Notes: a model not told the origin generated them from the sequence alone. Positions 1 to 9,850 are shown, numbered from the stretch's first letter. The stretch is 64,000 bases of DNA from Liquidambar formosana (GCA_039720395.1 CM077826.1:25190430-25254429), one strand, 5' to 3'. A program made the numbers and translations.

Positions 1-2
1 TT

Positions 3-2645
3 GTGGCTGATGGGGATACTAGCACCTGGATCTGGGAACGTGCGGCTAGGGTCACGTATGGTGCCAAGGCTATTAATAAGCCTACTCAGGAGAAGTCTAG
101 GGTTGGGTCTAAGTCTGAGTCCGGGTCGGGGTATGAGTTTGAGTTGTCCACTGATCTAATTTCCAATAATTCAAAGAAATTTGATTCTACTTACTCTGCT
201 GTGTCCCCTAACAATCAAATTGCACAAATGTACAATCTTTTAGACCCAGATGAGCTAATTAATGAAAATCAAGATGTGAAAATTGAACCCATTAAAGAAG
301 AGACTATCATTATTAATATAAGCACTGATGAGAAAATCAAGGAAATCCAAATTGGCTCTACTCTGTCCATGCAAGAACGTGCAGATCTTACAGCTTTGCT
401 GCAAGAGTTTTCTGATGTGTTTGCTTGGTCGTATGAGGACATGCCTGGAATCGACCCCGCTATAGCACAGCATCACATTCCTATTAGGGAGGGAGCAAGG
501 CCAGTCAAACAAAAGCTAAGAAGAATGGCACCAGAATGGTCGTTGAAGGTTAAGGAAGAGGTGACCAAGTTATTAAAAGTGGGATTTATCAAGACGGTAG
601 ATCAGGCGGATTGGATAGCCAACATCGTGCCGGTACCAAAGAAGGATGGAAAGGTGCGGGTGTGCATTGACTACAGGGACCTTAACAAGGCTTGCCCTAA
701 GGATGACTTCCCCCTACCTCATATCGATGTATTGGTGGATAACACAGCAGGGAGCGCTCTAATGTCGTTCATGGATGGGTTCTCGGGATACAACCAGATA
801 CGGATGGCGCCGGCAGATATGACTAAGACCACCTTCACAACTGGGTGGGGGACGTATTGTTACACGGTAATGCCATTTGGACTTAAAAACGCCGGAGCTA
901 CATACCAGAGGATGGCTACCACGCTACTCCACGATATGATGCATCAGGAGGTAGAGGTATATGTCGATGATATGATTGTTAAGGCAGAAACTCGAGAAGG
1001 GCATTTAGAGAATTTAAGGAAATTCTTTGGACGAATTCGGGAGTACAGTCTAAGGTTGAATCCGCAGAAGTGCACATTCGGGGTAACGTCAGGGAAGTTG
1101 TTGGGATACATTGTGAGTAGCACGGGCATCGAAGTAGATCCAACGAAGGTCAAAGCGATTTTGGAAATGCCACCGCCGAAAACAGAGAAGGAGATTAGGG
1201 GGTTTCTGGGGCGATTACAGTACATCAGCCGTTTCATAGCCAAGTTAACCCCCACCTGTGAGCCCATTTTCAAACTGCTTAGGAAAGGGGAACCTAAGGA
1301 ATGGAATGAGCAATGTCAACAAGCTTTCGAAGCCATCAAAAGATATCTCCTGAATCCCCTGGTGTTGGTTCCTCCACGCCCTGGTAAACCTTTGTTACTC
1401 TACCTGTCCATTTTTGAGGAAGCTTTAGGAAGCATGTTGGCGCAAGAGGATGATCGTGGTATTGAACATGCGATCTATTACCTAAGCAAGAAGCTACAAG
1501 GCTACGAGGCGAAGTACAATGCGATAGAGAAATCCTGTTTCGCTTTAGTTTGGGCTGTGCAGAAGCTGAGGCACATTCTGCTAAATTTCGAGGTGTGGAT
1601 AGTGGCAAGAATGGATCCGCTTAAATACTTGTTTGAGAAACCGGCTTTGAATGGTCGTCTATCTCGGTGGTTGATTTTATTGGCAGAATTTGAACTTGTA
1701 TATGTGACACAAAAGTCTATTAAAGGAGGGGCCGTTGCCGAGTACTGCGCCGAACACCCAATCCTGGGATATGGACTTAATGATGAATTTCCCGACGAGA
1801 ACCTTCTAGTTGTCGAGTGTGACGAGGCGTGGAAAATGTATTTCGATGGGGCTTCGAACCAGTATGGAGATGGGGTAGGGGTTCTGCTAATAGCTCCCGA
1901 TGGTTCTCACATGCCGCTATCGATAAAGTTGAACTTTCAGAACTCCAATAACACGGCAGAATATGAGGCATGTGTCGCTGGACTAGAAGCCTTGTTGGCA
2001 CTAGGAGTCGAAGAAGTGGAGGTATATGGGGATTCAGCCTTAGTGATATCTCAAGTACAGAGGATATGGAGAACCCGAGAAGAACACCTGAAGCCTTACC
2101 AAGGCTACCTAGAGAAACTGACCCAGAAATTCCAGAAAATAACCTTCACACCCTTACCCCGAGCTCACAACCAATTCGCCGACGCCTTGGCTACCTTGGC
2201 TTCCATGATTCAAATGCCCGCTGGAACCCAGATAGAGCCATTGACCGTCCAACAGAAGTTTAGACCCGCACATGAAGAAGGGATCTTGGTAATTGACGGA
2301 GAGCCAGATAATGGGCACCCTTGGTACTTTGACGTTTGGAATCTCTTGGAAAAAGGAGAGTACCCGGAAAATGCCAACAAGAACGATCGTAGGGCATTAA
2401 GGCTGTTCGCCACGCAGTTTATCATCTGCGAAGGGAAATTATTCAAAAGGTCCTATGATGGGATACACCTTCTTTGCGTAGATCGCCGCACGGGAGAAAC
2501 ACTCATGAGGGAGGTGCATGAAGGGGAGTGTGGGTCACACATGAATGGAAGGATGTTGGTCAAGAAGCTGCTAAGGTTGGGGTATTACTGGACAACTATA
2601 GAAACTGACTGCGTGCAGTACGTCAGAAAGTGCCATCAATGCTAA
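3..2645 (+). CDS. pol: Tat-type pol polyprotein, part 1 (RT, RNase H, archaeal RNase H, integrase zinc domain)
   Basis: The frame is open from the window edge, so it starts upstream; residue numbers count from position 3. Reverse transcriptase spans about residues 170-370, with the catalytic YVDD at 320-323. A Ty3-type RNase H follows (about 440-575). Its first catalytic aspartate position reads YLSIFEEALG and looks lost, as is common in this lineage. A second, archaeal-type RNase H (about 610-735) keeps all four expected acids: D615 in FDGAS, E653 in TAEYEA, D677 in GDSAL and D727 in FADAL. The integrase HHCC zinc domain closes the frame (about 838-880), ending CHQC. A TAA at 2643-2645 then interrupts the same reading frame, so the copy cannot make full-length Pol without readthrough. 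Otherwise the coding sequence looks undamaged, suggesting a fairly recent insertion. Confidence 0.93.
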   Translation: MADGDTSTWIWERAARVTYGAKAINKPTQEKSRVGSKSESGSGYEFELSTDLISNNSKKFDSTYSAVSPNNQIAQMYNLLDPDELINENQDVKIEPIKEETIIINISTDEKIKEIQIGSTLSMQERADLTALLQEFSDVFAWSYEDMPGIDPAIAQHHIPIREGARPVKQKLRRMAPEWSLKVKEEVTKLLKVGFIKTVDQADWIANIVPVPKKDGKVRVCIDYRDLNKACPKDDFPLPHIDVLVDNTAGSALMSFMDGFSGYNQIRMAPADMTKTTFTTGWGTYCYTVMPFGLKNAGATYQRMATTLLHDMMHQEVEVYVDDMIVKAETREGHLENLRKFFGRIREYSLRLNPQKCTFGVTSGKLLGYIVSSTGIEVDPTKVKAILEMPPPKTEKEIRGFLGRLQYISRFIAKLTPTCEPIFKLLRKGEPKEWNEQCQQAFEAIKRYLLNPLVLVPPRPGKPLLLYLSIFEEALGSMLAQEDDRGIEHAIYYLSKKLQGYEAKYNAIEKSCFALVWAVQKLRHILLNFEVWIVARMDPLKYLFEKPALNGRLSRWLILLAEFELVYVTQKSIKGGAVAEYCAEHPILGYGLNDEFPDENLLVVECDEAWKMYFDGASNQYGDGVGVLLIAPDGSHMPLSIKLNFQNSNNTAEYEACVAGLEALLALGVEEVEVYGDSALVISQVQRIWRTREEHLKPYQGYLEKLTQKFQKITFTPLPRAHNQFADALATLASMIQMPAGTQIEPLTVQQKFRPAHEEGILVIDGEPDNGHPWYFDVWNLLEKGEYPENANKNDRRALRLFATQFIICEGKLFKRSYDGIHLLCVDRRTGETLMREVHEGECGSHMNGRMLVKKLLRLGYYWTTIETDCVQYVRKCHQC

Positions 2646-3566
2646 GTGTACGCCAGTGCAAACTACATGCCTCCGGTGGAGTTGCATCAACTAACATCTC
2701 CCTGGCCGTTTTCAGTATGGGGAATAGACATCATCGGAGAGATTAAGCCATCTGCAACTGGTGGGTATAAATATATCCTGGTAGCAATCGATTATTTTAC
2801 CAAATGGGTAGAAGCGGCGGCGTATGTAGAATTGAAATCGAAACATGTGGCCAAGTTCGTCGAAACCAACATAATCTGCCGGTACGGAGTACCCCATGAG
2901 ATTATTTCAGATAACGGAACGCACTTTGAAGATGAGGTCAAGAAGTTGTTCACAAAATTCGGTATCCAGCATCACAAATCTTCACCCTACAGACCCCAGA
3001 CTAATGGAGCTGTGGAGGCTGCCAACAAGAACGTCAAAACCATCCTCAGTAAAACGGCAGTAACCTACAAGGATTGGGTGGAGAAGCTTCCTTATGCATT
3101 ATGGGGATATCGGACGTCCGTGAGAACTTCCACAGGTGCTACGCCCTATTCATTGGTATACGGAATGGAGGCCGTATTACACGTAGAGCTGGAGGTGCAG
3201 TCTCTTAGGGTTGCATTGGAAAGTCAGATTTCGGAGGTAGAATGGGTAAGAGAGCGATATGAACAGCTGGCGCTATTAGAGGAAAGAAGGCTCAAGGCAT
3301 TGTACCATGTGCAAGGTTACCAACGACGAATAGCTCGGGCTTTCAATAAAAGGGTCAGACCGCGGAACTTGAAGGAAGGGGACTTGGTTCTTAAGGAATT
3401 TAGAGCACCTGTGTTCGATCCTCGAGGGAAATTCAAGCCCAATTGGGTGGGGCCCTACGTCATCAAGACAATTTACCCGGGTGGTGCGGTCAAGTTAATG
3501 GATGGTGACGAGAACGAGTTGGTGAATCCAGTGAATATGGACAGACTCCGTAAATATTATGTGTAG
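2646..3566 (+). CDS. pol: Tat-type pol polyprotein, part 2 (integrase catalytic core and C-terminal domain)
   Basis: This continues the preceding frame directly after its TAA stop and is not an independent gene; the first ATG is internal. The integrase core shows the D,D,E triad at D28 (WGIDIIGE), D89 (SDNGTHF) and E124 (NGAVEAAN), counted from 2646. The C-terminus has a GPY/F-type module (NWVGPYVIKTIYPGG), typical of Ty3/gypsy integrases, and ends at TAG 3564-3566. Integrase inserts the cDNA copy into the host genome. No chromodomain is visible after the GPY module, which fits Tat rather than chromoviruses. Confidence 0.92.
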   Translation: MYASANYMPPVELHQLTSPWPFSVWGIDIIGEIKPSATGGYKYILVAIDYFTKWVEAAAYVELKSKHVAKFVETNIICRYGVPHEIISDNGTHFEDEVKKLFTKFGIQHHKSSPYRPQTNGAVEAANKNVKTILSKTAVTYKDWVEKLPYALWGYRTSVRTSTGATPYSLVYGMEAVLHVELEVQSLRVALESQISEVEWVRERYEQLALLEERRLKALYHVQGYQRRIARAFNKRVRPRNLKEGDLVLKEFRAPVFDPRGKFKPNWVGPYVIKTIYPGGAVKLMDGDENELVNPVNMDRLRKYYV

Positions 3567-3795
3567 GCAGAGTAGTGACAATTTGGCAAAGTACTTAGTG
3601 CTCAAATTAATGATAATAGTTTCTTATTGATTGGGGAAAAACATTAAATCTTTTCTGATGCTTATTCATTAACTCATAAGGGATTAAAAGCGAGTGCATG
3701 GGTACAATAGTTGATAGGGGTACGGGGGATAGTCAAGTTCACTTCTTCCTCGCCTCTGTTTCGACCTCTGTTTCCCTTTTCCTCTTGTGTTCTTC
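3567..3795 (+). other. Spacer between pol and the antisense gene cassette
   Basis: About 230 bp lie between the pol stop and the end of the antisense gene at 3796. I see no ORF, palindrome cluster or tandem repeat. On the minus strand it would hold the 3' untranslated region of the second antisense gene. Confidence 0.5.
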
Positions 3796-5056
3796 TTATT
3801 CCTTTTCCTCTCTCTCCATGTCAGTAAACAGCCAGTTATAGTAGGACCCAGGGGGGCTAATCACTTCAGAGGGGGTGACGGCCCAGTACACTGCCTTGCT
3901 ATACCAGTCATTCTCCACACGATCCACATGGTTGGGTTTCCAGGGGCAGGTGTAACCAAGGTGACCCCATTTGATCGGATCCTGGCGTAGCCCTTGCTGA
4001 CGGCGGATGCGTATGGGGGAATAGAAAGAAACCTCCTTAAGACCAATCAGCATGACGCTGTGAGGAAGGATCAGATTTCGAACAGCATAAGAGGTCCTCC
4101 ACCAAGGACAGAGCCAGTGAATGTTGTGGCAGGATATGGATTCCAGCAAATCCCGGGCTTGCTCGACATTTGGGAAAGGTTTGGTGACCTTCTTGTGACG
4201 GTAGTGCTGCGGGTGATATGTCCAGATACTCATGGCAGGGTCTTCGACCAGTTTTAGGCGTTCGAACAGCCAAATCTGCATCACAAAAGAGTAAAGATAG
4301 AAGGGTCAACAGACCATGCACGTACGTACATGGGTTATGCACGTACGTGCATGGATAATGCACGTACGATCATAGCATAAAAAAAAAATCCGAGAAAATA
4401 AAAGAAGAAGAGAGAGAAACCTGTAGAAGGAGGGGGCTGTCGCCGAAGGAGAAACTGTCGCTTCGCGCCACGCGATTGAGCCCGTTCAGAGTATCTGCCA
4501 AGGCAACCATGCTAGGGTTGAAATCCTTGATCTCCGGGATCATGCGCACAATAAAAGTCTCCAAACTCGATGACTCATCTCTGAAAAAGAGAGCGGCAAG
4601 AGCACAGAAGCACGCCGCGCGCAGGTAATAGACCCGAGCCTGGCCAGCGGGAGGCATAGGACGGGACACGAAATATTCAGCGAGTTTCGCCACGTCCACC
4701 TTGAAACTCGAAGTCCACCCTTGCACCAGTCGCACAGAAAAGCCTAGGAACTAGGCCACCTCGGCAGCAGGGACCTTGTCAACCGGGGGAAGGAGCAAGC
4801 CATTGAAGCTAGTCCGCCCTATGATACCGCCAAAATCTTCGAGTGTGGGGCACAACTCGTTCAGATTGAATCGGAAGACGTGGCGGGTTGGCTTCCAGTA
4901 TTCTGTAGCGACGAGAAGAAAAGTATAGTTGATTTTCACCCGACAGTAGTCAAACAAGAACGGGAGGCCGAATGCTTCTTTGAAATCATCCCGGGCCTGG
5001 TTATCAAAAGACAAGAGCCATCGTTTTATGTCTTTGACAAACCTAGGGTCTTCCAT
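3796..5056 (-). CDS. Antisense extra gene 2: plant-mobile-domain-like (DUF7745-type) protein, 2 exons, one nonsense codon
   Basis: This gene lies opposite to pol. I read exon 1 as 5056-4421 (ATG 5056-5054, 212 codons) and exon 2 as 4275-3796 (159 codons plus stop). The intron, 4420-4276, starts GT and ends GATGCAG; it is phase 0 and rejoins SPLLLQ to IWLFERL. Recognisable blocks are RHVFRFNLNELCPTLEDF near the N-terminus, typical of the retroelement-associated relatives of the plant mobile domain, and WYSKAV with basic stretches near the C-terminus. An in-frame TAG at 4753-4751 (codon 102) breaks this copy. The donor, GTTTCT, is weak. A 3-unit palindrome cluster lies inside the intron and a 4-unit cluster about 100 bp upstream of the ATG. 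Function is unknown; the family assignment is by eye and less certain than for its neighbour. Confidence 0.6.
4317..4372. promoter_or_regulatory. Palindrome cluster, 3 units at 21 bp, inside the intron of antisense gene 2
   Basis: Three near-copies of TGCACGTACGTGCA start at 4317, 4338 and 4359, with centres exactly 21 bp apart. The sequences between units are not conserved. Nothing shows what binds here. The core contains ACGT and GTAC, which some plant transcription-factor families recognise. Confidence 0.75.
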
Positions 5057-5156
5057 CGTAGGGTTTCAGTGAAGAAGAACGAAGAAGGGGGCTCGTTTTA
5101 TACAGAAAAAGTTGCCAAATCGACGAAGTGCGAGAAAAAGGAAAGAGATGGACCCA

Positions 5157-5233
5157 TGATCGTACGAGCATAAGCCATGCACGTACGATCATGGACTGTG
5201 CACGTACGAGCATGGCCTATGCACGTACGTGCC
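5157..5233. promoter_or_regulatory. Palindrome cluster, 4 units at 21 bp, upstream of antisense gene 2
   Basis: Units begin at 5157, 5178, 5199 and 5220 and share a CGTACG core; centres are 21, 21 and 21 bp apart. The cluster lies about 100 bp upstream of the ATG at 5056, where a promoter for that gene would be expected. Confidence 0.75.
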
Positions 5234-5443
5234 CAAACCCCTTTTCGCGTATTTTCATCCCCTTTTCTCGATTTTACGGTTTTGTTGCTGTCGTGTGAAG
5301 CCTTTTGGGGTGATCTCCTTGTATTAAACGGCCTGCTATTTATCCTAGCATAATGGAAAAAGGAAAATGGTGAACATAGCGGCATACGAGAAAGGGGAAA
5401 AGAGAAAAATAAGCCATATTTGATATATCACGGGAGTAACAGT

Positions 5444-5525
5444 CATGTCCAAATATACAGAAAGGGAAGGAGAAATGAGTACATGTCCAAAATTTACAGA
5501 AAGGGAAGGAGAAATGAGTACATGT
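5444..5525. repeat. 38-bp tandem duplication
   Basis: A unit beginning CATGTCCAAA occurs at 5444 and 5482, and its first bases recur at 5520. It lies between the two antisense genes, in what would be the 3' untranslated region of gene 1. Confidence 0.8.
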
Positions 5526-5579
5526 CCAAAAAAAAATATAATAATAAATAAGTATCCCCAAATGTCCAAAACGAATACA

Positions 5580-8218
5580 TCAACGCGGAACATATAGAGG
5601 GGTCTGGGCAGGAGAGGCTGGCGGGCTGTCGTCACCATCATCACCAGCGTCATCACCACCATCACCACCATCACCACCATCGCCGTCATCACCATCGCCA
5701 TTATCCTCGTTAGCCCCGAAGCCGTCCCAGTCCTCCCCAGCAGGAGCCTGCTCCGTAATCACTAACCTACGAGAGAGAGACGTGACCATGACCTTCAGGC
5801 TCCCCACCATCCGCAAAAGTGTCGAGGACTCCTCGCGGGTGAGCTGCGAGTAGAAAAGCAAGGGGCAATCGTTAGGACATGCATGCTTTACTTGTATATA
5901 TGCGTGAAAACTAACAAATGCAGGAACTTGGAAACTCACCGGCCTAGTACCCTCAGCCATCGGGTACCCAATGCACCTGTTCAGCCTGGGGATATCCTCC
6001 TCCATGGCTAAATCAGGTGTGACATGGAAAGGCACGCTCCACCCCGGCATGATAGGGGCCAGCCCAGCGGGCGCATCTGCAGCAGGAGCAGCCTGTGGAA
6101 AGAAGTCAAGCACAGCTGGTAAAAAGAAAGCAGAGATGGGAAATTAACAAGACTCAGAAAAGGGTATACATACCGGCGCAACAAAGATGCTGCCCATCAA
6201 CCGCTCCCGCGCAAAGGAGGCATAGTCGATCTCCTCGGCAGATAGGCGATCCGTATAAGGGATCATGGCCCGCCAGGCAGCCAGGTCACTCGATGTCGCC
6301 TCGGCAGGGATAGCGACAAAACGGGGAGGATCTACTGGGACCGGGGGACCACCCGCGCCCACATCGGAAATCTGCCATACCACCCTCTCCGCAAGATAGA
6401 AGGAGCGGACCCCAGGGCACTCGAACCCCGTGGATAGGGTGGAGAGCGTCAAGGCAGCAGCATCCCACTCAGCAGGAGCGCGTGCGGGGGTGCCCTCCCA
6501 GGGGCGCGGGATGATCTGTGGAAAAGCAGTAATAGGGTAAATACATGAGTACAATGCTACCAACCGTACCATTAAAGTGAAATTGGACTTACCCGATCAA
6601 CGGTCAGCTCGTCCAGGAAGCGACGGGAGCTCCAATAGTCGTGCTTGTCGACGGGGGAATCCGGATCCGCGCGGAAGTACCGACCTGCCCAAAGCTGCAC
6701 AAGTAGATATGATAAGAAACCAATATGGAATGACAGTTAAGGAAAAGGAGAAAAGAAACAAAAGAGGAGGAAAAGGAAGGGATATATACCGCCCAGACCC
6801 GCCAGTGGCTAACCATGGACTGGACAGCCATCCGACTCAGTGAGTCCATAGCCGAGATCACATGGCCGTACACCGCCGCTCCCCAGCTGAACTCGCGGGC
6901 CCTCCCCAAGTCTCTCAAAGCCAGCAACCAGCCAAAAGGGACTGTCTGAGCAGCGTTCGGGACTAGATAACCCCCTATCAGAAACAGCAGATACCCACGC
7001 GCCATCCGGATCCGCTGGGCAGCTGTACCCTGCCCCTGGGTGGACATACTGTCATATACATCCAGAATGAAGATGGAGGCGATGTCGTACTCGATCCCCA
7101 ATAGCTCCTGGGAGAGTCTCTCCCTCTCACTCTCATCGTGGTCGAAAGGAAGTGGGAGGCCATCCATACGCAGACCCGTGAGGCGGTAGAAGTCGTAGGG
7201 GGTCAAGGTCAGCTCCCGACCCGCAATGTGGAAAGTATGGGTGGTGTCCCACCATCTCTCAGCCATGTAGTGAACGAAAGCCCGGTCGCTATCGTCCACC
7301 AATCCCGAGATCACCGTCCCAAAACCGGCACCGGTAACCAGGGCCTTCGTCTCCGCTGTGAGACGAGCCCACCATGCCTTCGCGTTCACCACGCCTCCAC
7401 GGGTGACGGGCAGCTTGGGCAGCTGCTGCACAAGGAGAAACCAGGTAAGCACAGCACAGGTATGTATATTTGCAGCAGAATAAAAAGGAAAAAAATTCGA
7501 AAATAAGAAGAAAAACACAGCAGGCACGTACGTACATGCCTTAGGCACGTACGTGCATCAGGCAGGCACGTACGTGTCTGTGACCATTTTTTCCCTCTTT
7601 TTGGACCCACCCCACACTCGTTGCACGATTAAAAAAAAAAAGGGGTGTGTAAAGGCCAAGCACGTACGTGCATCAGCTTGTGCCCCTTGTGCTCCAGTTA
7701 CACCCACATAAATCCATGAGATTCCAACCCCCCCCCGTCCTTTTCGAGCCTCAGAGATGCTCGAATGTGTCCTATTCCACGATTGATTGAAAGAAGGTGG
7801 GTTAAGTCCGGATAAAGACACATGCGCACGCATACGATGCACGTACGCGCATTCGGTACGTACGTACGTGCCTTTAGCTGGGTTTTTTCCAGTTCTTCTT
7901 CCATTTCGGTAACATCCCGACCAAATCCCCAGATTTTACCCCCTCACATTTGTTTTCGTGATAACCCAAAGTCAAGGTTTCGTCTCAGTAGCCGAAAATG
8001 AAATGAACATTGAGGAAATGGACACTTACTCGGCCTAACGCGGCAAGATGGGAGGCGTGCTCGGTGGGACGGAGGAGAATCCCACCCTCACTACGTCGGA
8101 GGCGAGGCTAAGGGCTCCATCTCTGAATCGCGGGTCTCCCTAGCTCGTCGGGGTCCCTCGCCGGTGCGGCACCTGATGTGCTCGCCTTCGCCGATGTGCG
8201 CTGACGTTTGGGTGCCAT
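5580..8218 (-). CDS. Antisense extra gene 1: plant mobile domain (PMD) protein, 6 exons, one nonsense codon
   Basis: Transcribed opposite to pol. My exon model is 8218-8030, 7425-6790, 6694-6593, 6515-6174, 6092-5940 and 5843-5580, about 561 codons. All five introns begin GT (three with GTAAGT or GTGAGT), end CAG and are phase 0, so splicing keeps one frame. Exon 2 carries the plant mobile domain signature: a FGTVISGLV block, WWDTTHTFHIAGRELTLT, YRLTGLRMDGLP, then ARGYLLFLIGGYLVP and EFSWGAAVYGHV. That domain is found in MAIN-like host proteins and in plant transposons. The start (MAPKRQRTSA) is basic; the C-terminus is an Asp/Gly-rich acidic tail from a CACCAT-like microsatellite. A TAG at 8110-8108 (codon 37) interrupts exon 1. 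Palindrome clusters lie about 200 bp upstream and in intron 1. The intron borders are read by eye. Confidence 0.72.
5632..5700. repeat. Trinucleotide-rich microsatellite coding the acidic tail
   Basis: A run of CATCAC/CACCAT repeats lies in exon 6 of the antisense PMD gene. Read on the minus strand it encodes a tail of Asp and Gly residues. Such runs change length easily, so tail length probably varies between copies. Confidence 0.8.
7523..7672. promoter_or_regulatory. Palindrome cluster in intron 1 of the antisense PMD gene (3 units at 21 bp plus one)
   Basis: CGTACG cores are centred at 7529.5, 7550.5 and 7571.5, exactly 21 bp apart, with one more at 7665.5. Outer arms vary slightly (GGCACGTACGTGCA type). 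Confidence 0.72.
7823..7872. promoter_or_regulatory. Palindrome cluster, 2 clear units at 21 bp, intron 1 of the antisense PMD gene
   Basis: Cores are centred at 7844.5 and 7865.5. A degenerate copy (TGCGCACGCATA) precedes them but is not in the 21-bp register. Confidence 0.6.
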
Positions 8219-8418
8219 GAGTGTGCTCGAATGAGATCGAGAAGCAGGAGGTGAGGATGGGAGATGTAAGGTCTCTTGGTTTGTAGGAGTGTACGTGAAG
8301 ATTATGGGACGTGGGTGCAAGTTTATAGGCGTTTTCGCGCCTTTTGAACTGCCCCATAACCATGCATTGGAAACGACGCCGTTTGGGAGAGTCTCTTTGA
8401 ATACCCACAAAAACCGGA

Positions 8419-8453
8419 TGCACGTACGTGCATAGGGCCTGATCGTGCGAGCA
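8419..8453. promoter_or_regulatory. Palindrome pair upstream of the antisense PMD gene
   Basis: Cores are centred at 8425.5 (TGCACGTACGTGCA) and 8446.5 (TGATCGTGCGAGCA), 21 bp apart and about 200 bp upstream of the ATG at 8218. This position suits a promoter element. Confidence 0.65.
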
Positions 8454-8539
8454 TGACCGGGACACATGCAATTATGGACTTCAAATTTTCGATTCGACTC
8501 GGTAATCTACCAATCCAAACTCGTTTTAAAACATCCCTT

Positions 8540-9395
8540 CAATTAACCAGGATTTAATTGGAATTCACTCTGCGAATTTCAATTCGAAATTTAATCAACC
8601 CGGATTTAATTGGAATTCACCCCGCGAATTTCAATTTGAAATTTCAATCAACCCGGATTTAATTGGAGTTTACCCCGCGAATTTCAATCCGAAATTAAAT
8701 CAACCCGGATTTAATTGGAATTCACCCCGCGAATTTCAATTCGAAATTTCAATTAACCCGGATTTAATTGGAATTCACTCCGCGAATTTCAATTCGAAAT
8801 TTAATCAACCTGGATTTAATTGGAATTCACCCCGCGAGTTTCAATCCAAAATTAAATCAACCTAGATTTAATTGGAATTCACCCCGCGAGTTTCAATCTG
8901 AAATTAAATCAACCCGGATTTAATTGGAATTCACCCCGCGAATTTCAATTCGAAATTTCAATCAACCCGGATTTAATTGGAGTTTACCCTGCGAATTTCA
9001 ATTCGAAATTTCATCAACCCGGATTTAATTGGAATTCACTCCGCGAATTTCAATTCGAAATTTAATCAATCCGGATTCAATTCGAAATTTAATCAATTCG
9101 GATTCAATTCGAAATCTAATCAACCCGGATTTAATTGGAATTCACCCCGCGAATTTCAATTCGAAATTTCAATCAACCCGGATTTAATTGGAGTTTACCC
9201 CGCGAATTTCAATTCGAAATTTCATCAACCCGGATTTAATTGGAATTCACTCCGCAAATTTCAATTCGAAATTTAATCAACCCGGATTTAATTGGAATTC
9301 ACCTCGCGAATTTCAATTTGAGATCTAATCAACCCGGATTTAATTCGAAATTTAATCAACCCGGATTTAATTGGAATTCACCCCGCACATTTCAA
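8540..9395. repeat. 52/53-bp tandem repeat array in the 3' untranslated region of the Tat element
   Basis: About 15 units of a GGATTTAATTGGAATTCAC type run head to tail. Successive unit starts near 8551, 8603, 8656, 8708, 8761, 8813, 8865, 8917, 8970, 9022, 9128, 9181, 9233 and 9285 are 52 or 53 bp apart. Shortened units of about 27 bp occur near 9074-9127 and 9337-9363. Variants alternate GAATTCAC and GAGTTTAC after the core. Tat elements are known to carry variable tandem arrays here, and such arrays can seed satellite DNA. Confidence 0.93.
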
Positions 9396-9632
9396 AATGC
9401 TGGATCCCCAGGAAACCACGCACTACCTTCCGATTGCCCCAGAAAGGTATCACCACACACCATGAACTACGGTAGGTCTGATCCTCGTTAAGAGGTACGT
9501 AGGAAGTAGGGAACTTCCCCCGATCCGACCTTTTCACACATGCATTTGCATCACATAAGGTTTGCATGAGCCAATTGGTCCAAAATGAGTGTTTCCGGGT
9601 CTTTTAATTTTGTTCATTACACGAGCAAAATC
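9396..9632 (+). other. Non-coding stretch between the tandem array and the polypurine tract
   Basis: I see no ORF of substance, no palindrome and no repeat here. It belongs to the 3' untranslated part of the element. Confidence 0.5.
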
Positions 9633-9648
9633 AAAAGAAGGGGCAAAC
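9633..9648 (+). other. Polypurine tract (plus-strand primer site)
   Basis: A purine-rich run, AAAAGAAGGGGCAAAC, abuts the TGTTAACACC that starts the 3' LTR. This is the expected place for the primer of plus-strand DNA synthesis. Confidence 0.8.
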
Positions 9649-9794
9649 TGTTAACACCTCATTTTGTACCACTTGACACCTCAAGCCACTTTCTGAGACC
9701 CGATGATGAAGGGTAGTAGCCAACGGACCATCGCAAGCACGCCCGAAGGACTCACGGAGACACAGCAGGCCTTTGGCCTTGGTTCGATACCCCA

Positions 9795-9850
9795 TGCACA
9801 TACGTGCATGGGATATGCACGTACGTGCATAGACCATGCACGTACGATCA
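9795..9850. promoter_or_regulatory. Palindrome cluster, 3 units at 21 bp, in LTR U3
   Basis: Units start at 9795, 9816 and 9837, with centres 21 and 21 bp apart, about 130-190 bp upstream of the LTR TATA box. The sequences match those beside the antisense genes. Confidence 0.8.

Noticed and set aside
944..2446. Several minus-strand ORFs (944-1273, 1336-1608, 1777-2001, 2210-2446) opposite pol
   Set aside because: They shadow conserved RT and RNase H coding sequence and have no motifs of their own.
8977..9491. ORFs of 99 and 83 codons with repeated GFNWNSP-like peptides
   Set aside because: They are translations of the 52/53-bp tandem array; the frame stays open because the unit lacks stops in that frame.
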